Shown here: positions 1 through 10,934 of the stretch, piece after piece
How positions within the stretch are numbered: the stretch's first letter is position 1
Layout: the number at the start of each line of letters is the position of its first letter
Source of the DNA: Lineolata rhizophorae
Taxonomy: Eukaryota; Ascomycota; Dothideomycetes; Lineolatales; Lineolataceae
Assembly (NCBI GenBank): GCA_010093515.1
Contig: MU001685.1
Coordinates: forward strand, 537,851 to 601,850
Length of the DNA stretch: 64,000 nt
Direction of reading: 5' to 3'
Made by a program: the position numbers and the translations under genes
Notes under the pieces: model-generated
What the model was told of the DNA's origin: nothing
Database searches by the model: none
The model's input: only the letters and a program-made list of their open reading frames with translations

Positions 1-2099
1 CGAAAGCGATTAACTCGGACTCGATGGGTCTCCTGGAAATTTTTTCATTTTCTGTTTTATTTTTCGTTTTTCGTTTTTATTTATTTATTTTATTTAATTT
101 TATCGGCGGCTGCAAGTTGCGCGCGCCCACGACCTTCCCACTTGGCACCGAACCCAGGCCCTTTGCCAGGAGGACGACGTCGTCCACCCCCATGCGCCAA
201 GACCGGCTAGAGCGGCCGACCTCGGTTCGCTTCCCACCTCATCGCGTCTGCGAGGCAAGGGCTGCTCACGTTGCCGGCAAAAGATTTTCTTGCTCCGGCC
301 TTTCCCTTCTGCGCCGACCCTGCACGCGACTCCAGGCGATAGCCCTAGCTGACCTTCAAGGTCAGAGATACATATGCACATGTGATCGGCGTCCCGGAGT
401 CTCGTCCGATGCGGCAGCCATCTGGACTGCTGGCCTCCTGGACAAAACAACCACCCGCGCCAGCGCAATCGGGGCCCGAGCGGAGCGTCGCTGCAGGAAG
501 GAACCATGGTCGCGCATTGCTCACCAGCCCACCTGCTCCTTCCTGGCCGTTCCCTCGTCCCACGCCTCGCTGCCCGAAAATACGAATCGCCCGTGACCAG
601 CGAGGCAATTCCCTCGCGACCGGTCCCAGCCCGCGCGTGTGCCAAAGCGCCGCCTTCCCCAATCAAACGCGCTCGAAGGGCGACCCCCGCGCTTCGACGT
701 CCGATCGCGGACCGCGGACGCCGCGGGACCCGCATCGCCGCGGCGAACGCTCGCGAACTGCGCGGAGCACCGGCGCTTCAAGCTCAAGCCACTTTGCACG
801 CACTACCAGTGGCCCGGGGGTTCGCCATTTAATGCTCAGCAGATCTCGATCATGTGGAGCGCTCATGATGCGCCGCGAGCCTTTTTTGCTCTCATTTTTG
901 CTTTGCTTGTCCCTTTTGAGTTTCCTTGGTATCCGTTTGCTGGGAGGCGTTCCCGAGGGTTCCAGTCTCCGCGTTTTGGCAAGCGACGCCGTTGGATGCC
1001 TGCGGCCACGCGGTCGATTCCTGCTGCGTCGGTCGGGGTCCAACGCTCCGATCGGGCATCTCAATCGGAGAAGGCCCGGGCAGAAGCGAATGCGCAGTGC
1101 CCGATCCGAGAATGCGACTCGAGGACCCTTGCTTCCCCGGCATTCCGACCATCCCTTCCCGTAGAATATATATGATGTACGCGTTCCGGGCCGCGTGCAC
1201 CGCCGAAGCTATCAGGTAGGTGAAGGATCGGACGCATCGAGCGCGATTCCGTGCCATCGACACTTGTGTAATGAGCACTTAACATACAGGTGCGATCTAA
1301 AGTCATCTATATCGCGGAATGTTCCACGCTCCTCTGCTTCCACTGGAGCAGCTCAGTCTCAAATATACAATTGGTCTTTTTTCAAACAAAAAAAAAACTT
1401 TTTGGGAGAAATGCCCACTTGATGCGCAGTTACATATTGCACATGTAGTTGCATTACTGACCTCGATTTAGCCCTCATTAATGCTGCAAAACCCTCTGTT
1501 CAAAGCTCCAAAGGGCAAGGTTTACTAGGTGCACTTGACACAGCCAAGGCATTGCTCTCCTACTAACAGCTCCTCCATGTTACTCACTCCTAGGCCGAAT
1601 GATTAGCGGAAAGTACGCGGCAGTGAGATCGATGTGTTTTCGGCCTGCCCGGTTAACTCTACTGGCCTGGCCTCAGCTCTTGCCTCACTTGTGGCACTTT
1701 GAGAAGTCGCAAACAGTCATGCGTAGGAACCGTTAACAGACTCCGTGGTAACGCCTCTTCTCACGAGGCAACGTAACCGCACATGGCAAGAACTATCCCC
1801 AGCGCCAGCATCGGTCCTCTGCAACTCAACCTGTTCAGATATCGTGAGGCATTCATGCCACTTATTCCCCCATATTTGCTTCAGGATACCTCAGAGCGCG
1901 CGTTGGACGTTGGCTCGCACTCTTCGGTGGCGGTCCAACTCTTAAGGATCATTTACACAACATTCGGTCGCTTCTCATCGCCACAATATCCAACTCGAGG
2001 CCACCTAAAGGTACAGAGCGAAAAGGCTGTTGCCAGGAGGGGCAGTCCGCCCTCTCTACCCGCACATCTTAATCTAGGCAGCAAAACGACTCGGAGACG
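1..2099. other. Left-edge intergenic region, no supported gene
   Basis: Open frames of up to about 260 codons occur on both strands here, but they overlap one another, are rich in Arg, Ser and Pro as expected of GC-rich noncoding DNA, and show no domain I recognise. A T-rich tract lies near 40-105 and an A-tract near 1388-1398. The last few hundred bases probably hold the promoter and 5' leader of the arrestin gene starting at 2100. A distal part of a gene to the left cannot be excluded. Confidence 0.5.
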
Positions 2100-5000
2100 A
2101 TGGCTGGCTACGGCCAACCGCCGCCGGGAAAGGGGCCGCCGTCACATTCGTTACGACCGCTGCCGTTACACCCATCGTTTGAATTGAGTAAACCTTCATC
2201 CGTCCAATCGCGCAGCCATCCGGAGAGTAGCAGCACCAACAACAAACGAAACGAAGGGTCCGTTGCCGCCGAGCATAGCTTTAGCGCCGAGCAGCAGCAG
2301 CAGCAACAACAACAACAGGGCCAGCAGCAGCAAGGCCAGCAGCAGCAACAGGGGCGCCCGCTGCCAAATCCACCGCAGCTGGCCAGGGCTGGGCCCGCAG
2401 CTGCGGCGGCCCCTTGGTCTAACACTGGCGCGCGACCTCTATCCGACATTCGCGAACTGACGGAACCGAGCCTAACTGAGGCGCTCAACAGGTCTCTGCA
2501 CCAGCAACATCAAGGACAACAACAACAACAACAACACCAGGAGGCAACCCTAGGTCGGACGCGCTCGCTCCAGTCTAGAGCCGGGTCGGACAAGTCGCTG
2601 CGCAAGGTCTCCGGAACAGCAACAACGGCGAATCACCATCATCAGCACGCGGACGAGAACCAGCATCCGGCGGCCTCACAGCAGCAACAGCAGCAGCAGC
2701 AGCAACAGCAGCAACAGCGGGCACACCGCGGTCGTACGGCCGACCGTGACGACCAATCGAGTCTGTACAGTATCCCTCTCGGCAGCGTGCCGCCGCGCTC
2801 GTCATCCAAGCAGCGACAACCTCGCCGCCACAACAGAGACGGCAGCATCCCGCTAGCGGGCGGCGGCGGCGGCGGCGGCGGCGCGTTGGGGCTCTCGCTG
2901 CCGCCGCCGCGCGGGCACGGCTTCACGATCCCGAACCGGGGCCGGTCGAGCTCGCCGGTGCGCGGCATCGCGGAGCGGCTGGACCCGGTGACGTCGGACC
3001 GGGCGCGGCGGGTGCCGTCGCGCACCTTCATCCGGGCGCTGCACCAGAACGACATCCTGGACGCGCCGACGCACCGGCACCCGCGGGTGGCGGCGGAGCT
3101 GCAGGTCGGGGCCAGCCTGTTCGTCGGCGGCGGCAGCATCGAGGGCTGCGTGCGCGTCGTGGTCGACGACGCGGAGCGGGTCCGGCACCGCCGCTGCCTG
3201 GCCGTCGGCCGCATCAGCGTCGACCTGCTCGGGGTCGAGGAGATGGCGGGCGCGCGCCGGCACGTCTTCCTGAACCTGGCGTCGGAGCTCATCGACGCGG
3301 AGCACCCGCCGCCGCACAACATGGTCGAGTCGCTCAAGCAGCTGGGGCCGGCGGACCCGTTCTGGATGCTGGCGCCGTCGGCGGCGGCGCTGCCCTTCAT
3401 GCTCAGCCTGCCGCTCGACGTCGGGCCGCCGCCCTTCGGCTCCAAGCACGCCAGGATCAGATACGTCCTGTGCGTGACGGTGCTGGTTCGGGATTCGGGG
3501 AAGCAGTACATTGTGCGCACGTCGCAGGACGTGGCTGTTCTGTCGGTCTACGATCGTATGGGCTCTCCCTCTCTCCATCTCTCTCCGTCTCTCTCTCCTT
3601 GGCCGGGGGTCACTAGCTGGGGTTCAATGCATCCGCGATACTAACACTGCTTGGCAGCGGAGAAAGCGTTAATGTCTCTGCCGAGCCCCCTCACAGCGTC
3701 GGATGAGTACATCAGACACCGCGATCATGGCATCGAAATCATCAGGCTCACGGCCGGCCTGCATCGCCAGGTCTGGGTCAGCGGGACCAGCATCTTCGTC
3801 GACGTGCACATCGCCAATAGCAGCAAGAAGACTATCAAGCGTATGGAGCTCCAGCTCGAAAGGGACATTCTCTGCTACAAGCATGTGAGTCGTCGTTTTT
3901 GCTGGGTGTCACGAGGCCATCTGACACGTCGAACTGGGGCGACCTCTTGCGTTCTGGGGTGGCATCGAGATTCTAACTACGAGCTTCTCATTTGCTAGAC
4001 CGCGGCGACCACTTTGGAGAAGTCAGCGAATCAGCTGCGCATCTTCGACAACAACGAACGGTCATTCCTCAGCAAGTCCGTCTTGAAGCAGAGTAACCAC
4101 GGTTGGAGTGGAGTTGCGCCTCACACGACGCACATGCGAACCTGCGATCTCGAAATTCCTAGAGGTCATGCGACAGTGAAGTGTGGTCAGTTCCTAAGAA
4201 AGAGCCTCTGAGTGAAATCGATTGGCAGTGGCTCACTCCGATGCAGGAAAGTACTTCGAAGTGCGCTACTTCCTCAACATCAACCTCAGCACCACGCACA
4301 CGTAAGTCCATAGATTCTCCATCGACCAACCGAACAATCCCTTGTCCGTCCTACGTAGACGAACCGAAGGCTAGGCCAATCCATGTAAATCTCGAGTAAA
4401 AGAAACTGACGGCCCCTCACAGGAAGATTCTAACCGTGCAGCTGCCAATTGTTCTGATCCACATGGTGAGCTCAATCCGCCGTCCACGTGCTCACGTCTT
4501 CCCCTCTTTCCCCCGCCTTTCCCTTCAGCCCCGCATTCGGAAACCACACAACGTCCAGTCCGCTAACCGCCGACGGAACCTCCTTCTCCCCGGGCTCCTC
4601 CGCCGCCAACCTAGAACTCGCTCGACGTGGTCCCGAACTCGGTCGCCCAGGTCGCCGCCGCCATCGAGGAGAAGCGCCTCCAACAGCGCCACCATCACCA
4701 TCACGCGCACCACGCCCAATCCGGCGCCGCCACCACCGCCCCGACCCACCACCCCCCCTTTCCCCAGCACGACCGCCACCAACACCACCACCACCATCGT
4801 CGCGACTCCTCGACCTCGCGCTCCTCGCCGCCGCCCGCGTCCCTCCGCCTCAGCAGCCGCCCCTCGGGCCCACCGGCCGGCTCCGGCTCTGGCTCCGGCT
4901 CCGGCGCCGCAATGACGACGACGACGGCGGCGGCGGCGGCGGCGGCGGCGCCCACGGTCCAGGGCCGCGCCTTCGCCGCGCCCCGCACGCAGAGCCTCGA

Positions 5001-6067
5001 GCGCGCCCGCGCCGAGTCGGACGACCTGGCCGCGCTGACGCACCTGCTCGACGCGTCGCCGCGGCGGTACGGGCCGCCCGGCGGCGGCGCCGGCGGCTCG
5101 CTGTCGCGGCGCGGGTCCAGGGCCAGCACCGTCGGGGCCGGCGCCGCGGCCGCGGCGAACAACAGCAACAATAACAACAACAACAACAACAACAAGGCGG
5201 CGGCGGTGGCGGCGGCGGCGGCGGACGCGCTGCGCTCGCTGGCGCCGACGCCGACGCCGGCGCCGGCCGGGCTCGCCGACCAGGCGGCCTTCGAGTACCA
5301 CACGCCGCCGTCGAACCGCAAGGCGCGGGCGTTCGCGGCGGACGACGCCGTGGTGCTGGATCTGCAGCGCAGGTTGAGGTCGCTGCCGGGGAGGGGCGGC
5401 GGCTGGGGGGGGCGCGCGAGGAGCAGTCTGGATACGGAGCGGACGACGGGGGNNNNNNNNNNNNNNNNNNNNNNNNNNNNNNNNNNNNNNNNNNNNNNNN
5501 NNNNNNNNNNNNNNNNNNNNNNNNNNNNNNNNNNNNNNNNNNNNNNNNNNNNNNNNNNNNNNNNNNNNNNNNNNNNNNNNNNNNNNNNNNNNNNNNNNNN
5601 NNNNNNNNNNNNNNNNNNNNNNGGCGGCGGCGGGCGTGGACGCCAGGAGCGATGGCCTCGCGGGTCCAGGTGGAGGAGGAGGAGGAGGAGGGGCGTGCAG
5701 CTCCATCGGGTTCAGAGAGGCGGAGGTGGAGGAGGACATCGAGCTGGGGGGCCTGGCGGTGAGGGGCGGCGACGCGACCTTCAGGGCCAGGCTGGAGGCC
5801 GGGAGGAAGCGGCTGGGCCGCAAGCGGAGCGGGTGGTGGGAGGCGTTCCGAGGCGGCGCCGTTGCCGCGGGCGGACCGGGAGGCGAGGCCGTCGTCGGTG
5901 CCGTGGTGGCGGACGGTGACGGCGTAGGTCCGCCGCCGCCGCCGCCGCCGCCGGCAGGAAATAATGGCTTGAGCCGCAGTGCGGACCGGAATCGGCGCGA
6001 GGAGGAGGCTAAGAGGAAAGTGAAGAAGGAGCGGGCCAGGGAGAAAGACCGGCTGGATTGGATATAG
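2100..6067 (+). CDS. Alpha-arrestin domain protein with poly-Gln N-terminus
   Basis: Alpha-arrestins are adaptors that recruit HECT ubiquitin ligases to membrane transporters and receptors for endocytosis; that role is inferred from the family. Exons: 2100-3555, 3658-3884, 3999-4185, 4247-4301, 4423-4465 and 4615-6067. The phases close exactly through the first five, and the first intron carries a clean CTAAC branch site. Residues 1 to about 290 are disordered, with several poly-Gln runs, His runs and a Gly run. The N-terminal arrestin sandwich follows (about 300-485, including RTFIRALHQND and ARIRYVLCVTVLVRDSG), then the C-terminal sandwich (LTAGLHRQVWVSGTSIFVDV through KYFEVRYFLNINLS to LPIVLIHMNSLDVVPNSVAQ). 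The tail is very low complexity (His, Ala, Asn and Gly runs). It crosses the N gap at 5453-5622 and ends in a basic helix and stop at 6067. The frames before and after the gap disagree by one base, so the gap length is not exact or an intron lies within it. Which fungal arrestin subfamily this is remains open. Confidence 0.85.
5453..5622. other. Assembly gap (170 N)
   Basis: A run of 170 undetermined bases lies in the last exon of the arrestin gene, flanked by extremely GC-rich low-complexity coding sequence. It is probably a sequencing or assembly failure in G-rich repeats. The reading frame is not preserved across it at the stated length. Confidence 1.
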
Positions 6068-7914
6068 CTGGTGTGGGGTGGCGATGTTGGCGCGCTACCT
6101 GGGCATGATGGCGGTTTGAGGCGTTCTAGTGTTTGTCTACGCCTTCCGCTGCCTTTGGTTGATCGAGCGGTGTGGGGAGGGTTTTTTTTTTTTTTTTTTT
6201 TCGTTTTGGACGGGGCTTTCACATTCGTGGGGCGTAGGGGGCTTGCTTTTTCTTTGGCTTGGCGCGCAATGAGTGCGAGCTCTCACGAATGCCCGAATCG
6301 GGAAAGCCTTGGTGTTGTACATAACGCCGCCGGCGCTTTGTGCTTATTGTTTCTGGGAGGCAAAGAGAGGGGGGGAGAAAGTAGATTATATGTACAAGGA
6401 TGCGTTTTGGATTGCTCTCGAGGCCATTTTATACCATTTTTAACGTTTTGAAGCGGTCCTTGTCACTTGCGGGTGGGATGTGTGCTCTTCGGCGATGTGA
6501 TCTGAGGTCGAGGGCCTGTTTGACCTGCGACCTGATGGCGCGGTGGTGGTAGTCTGGACTTCAGTAGCGCCAAATTTTGGACCATCACATGTCCATGAGT
6601 TTTACCCTTGAGAACGAGTGAGGGAGTGCTCAGAACAATTCTCGAATACGCAGAGAGCGGCAGCCGGGCGTCGCGAGGCACCCGACGCATTGGCAGGAAT
6701 AGCAGCACCCCAAATTGCCGGACGCAGGCCAATATACAGGTCACGTTAGAACGGCCGGGGCACGGCGCTGGACATGCAGGTACGGGATCGGGCGGGCCTG
6801 ATTGGCATAATCTCACCCGCATGCGACAGGAGAGGGCGAGGTGAGCGGCCAGCGGCGGCCAATGGCACGGAGCCCCGGCGCGCGCCGGCAAGACGGCGAG
6901 CAGCCGCGGCCGCGGGCTGGCGAGAAGGGATCCGGACAGCCTGCGACCGCGCACATGCGCATCGTGCGCGGCACCCGGCCAGGAGGCTTGGCGATGGGCC
7001 GCGGCCCGATCCCCTGAGCCAGCGACACCGCGCAGCGCGCCCTCCTGGCGCCCCGGCCAATCTCGCCGCGCCCGCCGCCCGCCCGCCGTCGCCCGCCCGC
7101 CGCCGCCGCTGCGACAGCGCCAAGAGCGCGCCGCCCTGGCCTTGGCTCCCCCGTTTCATCAAACAAAACGGCCGCCGCCGAGCAGCCTCCCATTCGCGCC
7201 CCCCGCCGGCCGCCCGGGCGCTTGAAACAATCGCCCGGGGGCGGGCGGGGCGCCGCGCCTCCTTCTGACCTCACGCCCTCTTCTCGCCCGCCCTCCCGCT
7301 GCTTGCGAGGCCCCCCTCCCCTTTTTCGACTGCTCACGGCTCACCGACGGAGCAGCCGTGCGCGCGCGCGCATACACGGAGTCCTGCGTGCATAGGCCGT
7401 ACGCAGCACACGCCCGCCGGAAGCAGCCAACCAGCGCCAGCGGACCTCGACATGGCGGACCCCGAGCATGTTGTCTATAATCCCCCTTCTTCCCACGCCC
7501 GCGCGCCTCGGGCCTCTTCTCCTCATTTCATCGGGGCCTTCTCGTGCCACTTGTCGCTCTCTGACTCTCCATTTTGCGTCCCTGTCTCCCCTCGTTCACT
7601 CGTGCGTTGTTGTAACGGACAAAGGCGTTTGATTTCCTTATCCTTCTTTCCGGGCCGGCTGCTGCTGAGACCCTTTTCACTTTTCATTCATCCATTCATT
7701 CACCTCGCCGAGTGCCTTGCGTTTTGTTCCGCTATATCTGGCCGCCTTGTTCAAGCTCCTGAGTCAAACAATCGCCCTTGCCCTTTGTCCGCGGCCACTT
7801 GAACGAACAAGACCTATTCTTCGCTCTTAAGCTATAGACAAATCTAGGACTCCTGAAAACGTGTCCATACGATTCAACACTCGCTTCAATCTGAGGAAAC
7901 CCAACGGAGTCAAT
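6068..7914. other. Intergenic region upstream of the GH16 gene
   Basis: No convincing gene. A run of 20 T lies at 6182-6201, close behind the arrestin stop and possibly within its 3' UTR. From about 7480 to 7770 the plus strand is rich in C and T, as is common for fungal promoters and leaders, and then gives way to the GH16 start codon at 7915. Open frames on both strands at 6750-7340 are Arg/Ala/Gly-rich artefacts of GC-rich sequence. Confidence 0.5.
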
Positions 7915-9850
7915 ATGCGATCCTTCATCTCTGCCGCAGCTGGCATTGCGGCTTTATCTTTCCCATTTGTACATGCGCAGACTTTTACGGACTGTGATCC
8001 CACCCAAGGTATGTCCTGATCTATGAACTTGCTCCCTCGTCAATGTGTCGGCTTGCTTATTCTTTCCTGGAATAGAGGACTGCGACAATAACCCTGGCCT
8101 CACCGAAAGCCCGCTTGTCTGCGACTTCGCGGCCGACGGCGAGTCTGCTTTCCAGGGCTGGACCGCGACCGCAGGTGCCCTCACTTATGGCTCCGACGGC
8201 GCCGAGTTCACCATCAACCAGCGGGGAGATGCCCCCACCATCCAGACCGACGGCTACATCTTCTTCGGCCGCGTCGACGTCACCATGAAGGCGGCCCCCG
8301 GCACCGGCATCATCAGCAGCATCGTCCTCCAGTCGGACGACCTGGACGAAATCGACTGGGAGTTCATCGGCGGCGACAACGCCAACGTCCAGAGCAACTT
8401 CTTCGGCAAAGGCAACACGACGGTGTACAACCGCGGTGGCGTGCACCCCGTGGCCGACGCGCAGGGCACGTCGCACACGTACAGCGTCGACTGGAGCCAG
8501 GAGTCGATGAAGTTCCTCATCGACGACGCCCTGATCCGCGAGGTGCCCTTCGACGCCGACATCGCGCTCGGCGGCGCCAACTACCCTCAGACGCCCTGCA
8601 ACGTGCGCATTGGCATCTGGGCCGGCGGCGACCCGGACAACAGCCAGGGCACCATCGACTGGGCCGGCGGCGAGACCGACTACGCCCAGGCGCCCTTCAC
8701 CATGACGGTCCAGAAGGTCGAGATCACCAACTACAACCCGGCGGGCGCGTACGAGTGGACGGACCGGTCCGGCTCGTGGGAGAGCATCGAGCTCGTCGAC
8801 GCGGTCGAGGGCGGCGACGGCGAAGGCGAGGCCCCGTCTAGCGCTCCCGCGGTGCCAGAACCCACCGGCAGCGAGACGCCCTCCCCGTCATCTGTGGCTC
8901 CAGAGGGCCCGTCGCCGACCTATGGTTACGATGACGACCAGTACGGCCAGCCCGGCAGCAACAACACCGGCTCGCCGGACGATGGCTATCCTCCGTACGG
9001 CAATCCCGACGGTAACCCGCACGACGGGCCTCACGACGGGCCTCACGACGGGCCTCACGACGGCCCTCACGACGGCCCTCACGACGGCCCTCACGACGGC
9101 CCCCACGGCAACCCCCACGGCCCCGACTTCCCCTTCGGCGACCGCCCCGACTGTACCGACACCCCCTCGGACCTCACCACCACAATCCGCATGACCGGCA
9201 CCATCGAAACCATCACGACGGTGACCACGCCCCCGCCCGCGTCATCGTCGCCCGCCTCCCCGCACGCCCCCGACGTCTCCACCGCCCGGGAAACCAGCGT
9301 CCTCACCGTCACCGACTGCTCCTGCGACGACGCCGTCCCGTCCCCGACCCCGACCCCGAGCCCGCCCCCGCACAGCTCGGGCCCGAGCTCGCCGCCCGCC
9401 ATCTCGTTCTCCTGGCCGCCCCTGGTGTCCGAGTCGTACGCGGCGCCCTCGCCGCCGCCCGTGTCGTCGGCGCCGCCCGCGTCGTCGGCGCCGCCCGTCG
9501 AGTCCGCGCCGCCCGCCGAGTCTGCTCCGCCCGTCGAGTCCGCGCCGCCCGCCGAGTCCACGCCGCCGGCAGCCCCTCCGGCCGAGTCCAGCCCCCCGGC
9601 CGAGTCGCAGCCTCCCGCCGCCACCCCGCCACCGTCGTCCTTCTCCACCTTCGTCACGTCGTTCCCGCTGGCGCCGCCGACGCCGACGGGCGAGGCGGGG
9701 GCGTCGGTGACAGAGACGGAGACGGCGGCGACGGCGTCGGCGCCGGCGGAGTTTACTGGAGGGGCGGCGGCGGGTGTTGGTGGGGGGAAGATGCTGGGGG
9801 GTGGTGGTGGGGTTTTGGCGGTTGTGGTGGGGTTGGTGGCTGTGATGTAG
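7915..9850 (+). CDS. GH16 CRH-type GPI-anchored cell-wall transglycosidase
   Basis: CRH-family enzymes (Crh1/Utr2 in yeast) act outside the plasma membrane and link chitin to beta-glucan in the fungal wall. Exons: 7915-8008 and 8076-9850, giving 622 residues; the intron has a GTATGT donor and splits a Glu codon. Residues 1-21 are a signal peptide (hydrophobic, ending VHAQ). The catalytic domain spans roughly 35-245 and carries the GH16 motif DEIDWEFIGGD near residue 122, with both glutamates and the intervening Asp present. Residues about 255-590 form a Ser/Thr/Pro-rich stalk that includes seven tandem His-Asp-Gly-Pro units and several Pro-Pro-Val/Ala-Glu-Ser repeats. The C-terminus is Gly-rich and then hydrophobic to the last residue, as expected of a GPI attachment signal. 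No chitin-binding module is visible. The gene converges on the AA9 gene with U1 in between. Confidence 0.93.
9020..9103 (+). repeat. Seven tandem 12-bp units coding His-Asp-Gly-Pro
   Basis: Seven in-frame copies of a 12-base unit (CAC GAC GGN CCN) sit in the stalk of the GH16 protein. The first three use GGG for Gly, the next four GGC, and the last Pro codon is CCC instead of CCT. The block structure suggests expansion by slippage or unequal exchange within the array. Confidence 0.97.
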
Positions 9851-10271
9851 GGGATAGCGGGTTTAATTATTTTATGGGGGGGGGCTAGGTGGCTAGAGGG
9901 GCTTTTTTCTCTCTAATTCTTTTTACTCTTTTGGCTTTGTGCATATTTCTATCGAGGCTTGATGGTTTTGTTCAGGTGGTTACTCCGTAGCGGAGAGGGA
10001 GTAGACTATTATGACGGTTGGCGGCGAGATCATAACAACTGTAGACTTGATACCAATGCATTAGACGGACTGCGGGTCTGGTCATTGTTCTTTTCATACC
10101 TGGCCTTTGCCCTCGCCATGGAAGTTATCGTGAACTAAGTCTGAGGCAGGCGCAGCTTCTACGAGTCCCAGCGATCCGCTCACAGCCACGGCGCGCTCTT
10201 CGCCCGCGCGGAAAGGTCGGTGCGCGGCGCCGACTTCTCCCGGAGCCCCGGCCGGCCCGGCCCCGGCCAGG
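9851..10271. other. Intergenic region between GH16 gene and U1 promoter
   Basis: The G-rich sequence just after the GH16 stop continues to about 9890 and is followed by T-rich sequence that probably carries the polyadenylation region. From about 10190 the sequence is very GC-rich and leads into the U1 TATA box. No gene seen. Confidence 0.5.
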
Positions 10272-10278
10272 TATAAAA
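10272..10278 (+). promoter_or_regulatory. TATA box of the U1 snRNA gene
   Basis: TATAAAA lies 59 to 53 bases before the first base of U1, within a GC-rich context. It is followed by a C/T-rich leader (about 10306-10330) that ends directly at the U1 5' end. This is the only TATA element suitably placed for U1. The distance is longer than the roughly 30 bases usual for polymerase II TATA boxes, so the true transcription start or the factor used is uncertain. Confidence 0.6.
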
Positions 10279-10330
10279 ACCCTTCCGGGCCCGCTCCAAC
10301 CGTCCTCTTCTTCTTCTTCTTTTCCTCTTC

Positions 10331-10490
10331 ATACTTACCTTGTTGGGGTCACCGCGATCAAGAAGGCGGTCGACCTGCGGGGCTGCCCTGCATTGCACAG
10401 CGCGGCGGCGGCCCTGTATGAGTTGGTTTCGGCCAACTCTCCGGCGCAATTTTTGATGTCCAAACCAGGAGCTGCTGCGCGGCTCGTCGC
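10331..10490 (+). ncRNA. U1 spliceosomal snRNA
   Basis: U1 snRNA base-pairs with the 5' splice site at the start of spliceosome assembly. The RNA begins ATACTTACCTTG, the invariant U1 5' end. Stem-loop I follows: ACCGC (10351-10355) pairs with GCGGT (10366-10370) around GATCAAGAAG, the loop bound by U1-70K and identical to the budding-yeast loop as I recall it. Stem-loop II presents ATTGCAC in its loop (10392-10398), the U1A/Mud1 site. Stem-loop III is a 7-bp stem, GAGTTGG/CCAACTC (10420-10426 with 10433-10439). An Sm site, AATTTTTG, lies at 10448-10455. A final stem, GAGCTG/CGGCTC (10469-10474 with 10480-10485), closes the RNA. The 3' end near 10490 is an estimate. The window's introns use GTAAGT, GTATGT and GTGAGT donors that pair with this 5' end. 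Confidence 0.95.
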
Positions 10491-10934
10491 TTTTCATCAT
10501 TCTGTCCTGCCTTGTGCAGGTGCTTGAGGAAGACGTGGTGCCGACGCGTGCGGTGTGCGTAGGATGCTCCGGCAAGATGCGTCGGCGTTTGTAGAGGCTT
10601 GGGCTGGGAATACATGTTTGGCCTTGGGCCTTTGTACGTATGTGCTACCCGAAAATTTTTGACGCCGTGGTGGCCACTGGTGGCTAGGCTTGCGAAGCTT
10701 GTGCTGGTGGCTCGACATCCAGCGGCCGTCGCACCCTTCAGCACAAGGTTATCGTACGACCATCTATTAAGTCTCGGCACGTCATGTATCCTTAGCGAGC
10801 TGTTGAACTGCAAATTTGTACAAAAGTATGCACAGGCTCTTCTGTGAGGCAAAGCAACGTCATGCAACATTTCCACGCTTCCATCGCTTCCACTGCCCAC
10901 GTTACCCACCAACCCCCTTCCTCCTCATCATCGT
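10491..10934. other. Region between U1 and the AA9 stop codon
   Basis: This holds the unmeasured U1 3' flank and the 3' UTR of the AA9 gene, which is transcribed towards it. Open frames on both strands show no domain. No terminator or 3' box is recognisable with confidence. Confidence 0.5.

Noticed and set aside
2642-3520. Long minus-strand frame opposite the arrestin N-terminal domain
   Set aside because: Poly-Cys from antisense poly-Gln, no domain; the plus strand reads as arrestin.
4525-6222. 565-codon minus-strand open frame through the arrestin tail
   Set aside because: It is the antisense of GC-rich low-complexity coding sequence and spans the N gap; the plus strand has the conserved arrestin exons.
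9020-9103. Regular 12-bp repeats considered as a CRISPR-like array
   Set aside because: Units are adjacent without spacers, in frame, and encode part of a wall-protein stalk in a eukaryote.
10180-10912. Minus-strand frames overlapping the U1 locus
   Set aside because: They have no domain and run antisense to a clearly structured RNA.
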